Shown piece after piece: positions 61,412 to 64,000 of a stretch of 64,000 nucleotides of DNA (the first letter of the stretch is position 1; each line of letters starts with the position of its first letter). The notes below the pieces were generated by a model, which ran no database searches, had not been told where the DNA came from, and was given only the letters and a program-made list of their open reading frames with translations. This stretch comes from Acinetobacter pragensis (lineage in GTDB: Bacteria > Pseudomonadota > Gammaproteobacteria > Pseudomonadales > Moraxellaceae), in the NCBI RefSeq assembly GCF_001605895.1, contig NZ_LUAW01000022.1, forward strand, positions 30 to 64,029, in the 5' to 3' direction. The position numbers and the translations under genes are program-made.

Positions 61412-62149
61412 ATGAAGCCGCATTTAAAAGTACATTATTTTCAGCATATTGCTGGTGAAGGGTTTGGAAGCTGCTATGCGTATTTAAAAGACATGAACGC
61501 GCAAATTACCGCCACAGAATTTTTTGCATTGCCTGTAGATTTGGCGCTTGATATAGAAGCTTTGCCGCATGTGGAGGATGTTGATTTGCTGATCATCATG
61601 GGAGGAACCATGAGCGTAAATGATGAGGCAAACTATCCTTGGCTGAAAATTGAAAAACGTTGGATCAGGCGTTATTTATCGTTAGGCAAACCGGCAGTCG
61701 GCCTGTGTTTAGGGGGGCAGCTGATCGCCAATGCGCTTGGCGCTGCGGTCAGTAAAAATGTAGCCCAAGAGCTGGGGTGGACAACGGTGCGTAAAATTAA
61801 TTTTGTGCCAGAAGGATGTTTCCAGCTGCCGGAACAATTCAGTGTCATGCAGTGGCATTCTGAAACCTTCGAAATTCCGAAAGGCGCCGTGCATCTGGCC
61901 GAAAATGAAGTGTGCCGCAATCAAATGTACCAAATTGGCAAAAATGTGCTGGGCTTCCAATTTCACCCGGAAATTACCCCTGAAACCTTGGCGCTATTTT
62001 TAGAAGATGAGGAGGAGCTGGCGCTGTTTAACGGCGGCAGCGTGCAGAGCGGAACTGAATTGAAAAAATCATCAAAAGATAAATTTATTCAAGGAAATCA
62101 GTTATTAAATAAAGCAATTGAGTATGTTTTAGCAAAAACGGTTTATTGA
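61412..62149 (+). CDS. class I glutamine amidotransferase-like protein
   Basis: The 245-residue protein has a GATase1 fold with the nucleophile Cys in VGLCLGGQLIANALG (the nucleophile elbow) and the catalytic His and Glu in FQFHPEITPE. It resembles the GMP-synthase-like stand-alone amidotransferases, which release ammonia from glutamine or hydrolyse gamma-glutamyl bonds; the acceptor is unknown. It is divergent from metC, with a GGGTG SD-like sequence just before ATG 61412. Confidence 0.85.
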   Translation: MKPHLKVHYFQHIAGEGFGSCYAYLKDMNAQITATEFFALPVDLALDIEALPHVEDVDLLIIMGGTMSVNDEANYPWLKIEKRWIRRYLSLGKPAVGLCLGGQLIANALGAAVSKNVAQELGWTTVRKINFVPEGCFQLPEQFSVMQWHSETFEIPKGAVHLAENEVCRNQMYQIGKNVLGFQFHPEITPETLALFLEDEEELALFNGGSVQSGTELKKSSKDKFIQGNQLLNKAIEYVLAKTVY

Positions 62150-62213
62150 TTGAAATATAAGCAATTGATCTGCTGTAAAATTTTTTAAATATAGGAAAAA
62201 CAGGAAAAGACAT

Positions 62214-62242
62214 TTGCTTATGCAATAAACAATGGCTATAAT
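62214..62242 (+). promoter_or_regulatory. sigma70 promoter of the S10 operon
   Basis: TTGCTT (62214-62219) and TATAAT (62237-62242) are separated by exactly 17 bases, upstream of rpsJ. This is the strongest sigma70-type promoter I see in the window and fits an operon of highly expressed ribosomal genes. Confidence 0.85.
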
Positions 62243-62248
62243 GAGCGA

Positions 62249-62418
62249 CCCTTTAATGAAAGGGGGTTGGTTGCGAATAAAGCAGTCAGCATCGTGACAG
62301 TCGCGGCATCGATCGTGACCTTAGTGATATTTCACTGCCTTTGACACTTGCCTTAATTTTAGTGGGGTGAGATGCGTCAAGGGTGATTCTTTATATATTT
62401 GGCTTGGAGTTAACTGGT
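62249..62418 (+). promoter_or_regulatory. 5' leader of the S10 operon
   Basis: About 170 untranslated bases lie between the promoter and rpsJ, with GC-rich, potentially paired segments (for example around 62305-62320). In E. coli the S10 leader binds L4 for feedback control. Whether this leader does so is unknown. Confidence 0.5.
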
Positions 62419-62730
62419 ATGTCTAACCAGAGAATTCGTATCCGTCTTAAGTCTTTTGATCACCGTTTAATTGATCAATCTTCTCAAGAGATCGTAGAAA
62501 CAGCAAAACGTACTGGCGCGCAAGTTTGCGGTCCTATTCCGATGCCTACACGCATCGAACGTTTTAACGTTCTAACATCACCACACGTTAACAAAGATGC
62601 GCGTGACCAATATGAGATCCGCACTTACAAACGTTTGATCGACATCGTTCAACCTACAGATAAAACTGTTGATGCATTGATGAAGTTGGATCTTGCAGCT
62701 GGTGTTGATGTTCAGATCGCATTGGGTTAA
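62419..62730 (+). CDS. rpsJ: 30S ribosomal protein S10
   Basis: The 103-residue protein is the complete ribosomal S10: [16 protein letters not shown] at the start, then [20 protein letters not shown] and [14 protein letters not shown]. It also pairs with NusB in antitermination. ATG 62419 has GGAG at good spacing; an upstream in-frame start at 62383 would add residues absent from S10. It is the first gene of the operon and is followed after 59 bases by rplC. Confidence 0.97.
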   Translation: MSNQRIRIRLKSFDHRLIDQSSQEIVETAKRTGAQVCGPIPMPTRIERFNVLTSPHVNKDARDQYEIRTYKRLIDIVQPTDKTVDALMKLDLAAGVDVQIALG

Positions 62731-62789
62731 GGCTTTCGGTTAATTAACACTCTAGGTTAATTAAGCCGCTTTTTTAGAGGTTTATGCAC

Positions 62790-63428
62790 ATGGCTATTGG
62801 TTTAGTCGGTCGCAAGTGCGGTATGACACGTATCTTTACAGATGCTGGTGTTTCTGTGCCTGTAACAGTGATTGAGGTTGATCCTAACCGCATCACTCAA
62901 ATCAAAACGCTTGAAACTGATGGTTATCAAGCGATTCAAATCACTACTGGTGAACGTCGCGAATCTCGCGTAACTAACGCTCAAAAAGGCCACTTTGCGA
63001 AAGCTGGTGTTGCTGCAGGCCGTTTAGTTCAAGAATTCCGCGTTGCAGAAGCTGATCTTGAAGGTCGTGAAGTTGGCGCTTCGATTGGTGTTGACTTGTT
63101 TACAGTCGGTCAAATTGTTGACGTAACTGGTCAGTCTAAAGGTAAGGGTTTCCAAGGCGGCGTTAAGCGCTGGAACTTCCGTACTCAAGATGCTACTCAC
63201 GGTAACTCGCTTTCACACCGTGTTCTAGGTTCTACTGGTCAAAACCAGACTCCTGGCCGCGTGTTCAAAGGCAAAAAAATGGCTGGCCATTTAGGTGCTG
63301 AGCGTGTAACTGTTCAAGGTCTTGAAATTGTATCTATCGACGCAGAACGTTCAGTTCTAGTTGTTAAAGGTGCGATTCCTGGTGCTACTGGCGGCGACGT
63401 AACTGTTCGTCCTACGATCAAGGCCTGA
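62790..63428 (+). CDS. rplC: 50S ribosomal protein L3
   Basis: The 212-residue protein is ribosomal L3: [18 protein letters not shown] at the start, [17 protein letters not shown], and [20 protein letters not shown] with the conserved Gln near the peptidyl transferase centre. ATG 62790 has AGAGG 9 bases upstream; an in-frame ATG two codons earlier is too close to the SD. Confidence 0.97.
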   Translation: MAIGLVGRKCGMTRIFTDAGVSVPVTVIEVDPNRITQIKTLETDGYQAIQITTGERRESRVTNAQKGHFAKAGVAAGRLVQEFRVAEADLEGREVGASIGVDLFTVGQIVDVTGQSKGKGFQGGVKRWNFRTQDATHGNSLSHRVLGSTGQNQTPGRVFKGKKMAGHLGAERVTVQGLEIVSIDAERSVLVVKGAIPGATGGDVTVRPTIKA

Positions 63429-63440
63429 GGGGAAATAACG

Positions 63441-64000
63441 TGAATTTAAATACTGTTTCCGGCTCTGCTGTTGAATTGTCTGAAGTTGCTTTTGGGCGTG
63501 AGTTTAACGAAGCTCTTGTACATCAGGTTGTTACAGCTTATTTAGCTGGCGGCCGTCAAGGTTCTAAAGCTCAAAAGTCTCGTGGCGACGTATCTGGCGG
63601 CGGCAAAAAGCCTTTCCGTCAAAAAGGTACTGGCCGCGCGCGTGCCGGTTCTATCCGTAGCCCAATCTGGGTTGGCGGCGGTAAAACTTTTGCTGCTCGT
63701 CCACAGGACTGGTCTCAAAAAGTAAACCGTAAAATGTACCGCGGTGCTATGCAATGCATCCTGGCTGAACTTGTTCGTCAAGACCGCCTTGTTTTAGTTG
63801 AAGAGTTTGCTGTTGCAGCTCCAAAAACTAAAGATTTGCTTGCAAAACTTAACGACTTGAATGCAACTCGCGCATTAATCGTTACAGATGCTGTTGATGA
63901 GAACTTGTATCTTGCTGCGCGCAACATTCCACACGTTGATGTGGTTGATGCTGCTGCAATCGATCCAGTTAGCTTGATTGCGTTTGACAAAGTTGTTATG
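63441..64000 (+). CDS. rplD: 50S ribosomal protein L4 (partial)
   Basis: The N-terminal 186 codons of ribosomal L4 are present, cut by the window end. The start is GTG 63441 with a strong GAGGGGA SD. The sequence has [20 protein letters not shown], the central [20 protein letters not shown] loop and [19 protein letters not shown]4 binds 23S rRNA and, in E. coli, represses its own operon through the S10 leader. It lies 12 bases after rplC. Confidence 0.96.

Overview
The window reads as chromosomal DNA of an Acinetobacter species. The evidence is a CraA-type MdfA-family efflux pump, an AbeM-type MATE pump, the mlaFEDCB order, the hmp-nsrR pair with a typical NsrR operator, and two XerC/XerD sites of the type known from Acinetobacter dif modules. 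Almost all of it is ordinary single-copy chromosome with short operons, many Rho-independent terminators and small accessory insertions. No rRNA, tRNA, CRISPR array, transposase or prophage was seen.

Layout. 1-2344: the tail of ETF-ubiquinone oxidoreductase, a broken DHA2-type MFS gene, an FAD-linked oxidase and a small lipoprotein. 2361-3746: a solitary AT-rich AbiH-like anti-phage gene. 3835-9795: pirin, craA behind a possibly structured leader, a DUF3817 protein, a FUSC-type transporter, two facing DnaA-box-like 9-mers, and the sodC lipoprotein. 9908-15988: an AI-2E-family exporter, an orphan ParA, a PF10107 endonuclease-like protein, two distantly similar exported proteins around a methyltransferase, a chagasin-like lipoprotein, a repeat-like intergenic element, HopJ and CrcB. 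16119-23328: Zur-type L31 (rpmE2), an ABC1 kinase, small proteins, abeM, a YdcZ-type transporter, hemW and a His-rich secreted protein. 23329-36083: acyl-CoA dehydrogenase, a large unknown lipoprotein, aroE, divergent hemF/hemN, ribA, dxs and suhB.

36160-47928: a DEAD-box RNA helicase with a long leader and a repetitive RGG-like tail, a possible 40-residue membrane peptide, the complete mlaFEDCB phospholipid-transport operon, corA, a LOG-family enzyme, a NUDIX protein, comF, recG and an epimerase-like protein. 48103-48891: the most unusual locus, two 28-bp XerC/XerD recombination sites in opposite orientation flanking one AT-rich gene of unknown function, which looks like a chromosomal dif module. 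49082-62149: plsB, tesB, a dicarboxylate/glutamate symporter, a PF10118 protein, engB, nsrR and hmp with a perfect NsrR-type palindrome, a HerA-like ATPase, a MetC-like PLP enzyme and a glutamine amidotransferase. 62214-64000: promoter, leader and first three genes of the S10 ribosomal operon (rpsJ, rplC, rplD).

Themes: envelope lipid homeostasis (mla, plsB), haem synthesis with both oxygen-dependent and oxygen-independent steps, metal and nitrosative stress control (Zur, NsrR), and multidrug efflux. The accessory DNA consists of single-gene insertions: AbiH and the Xer-flanked gene.
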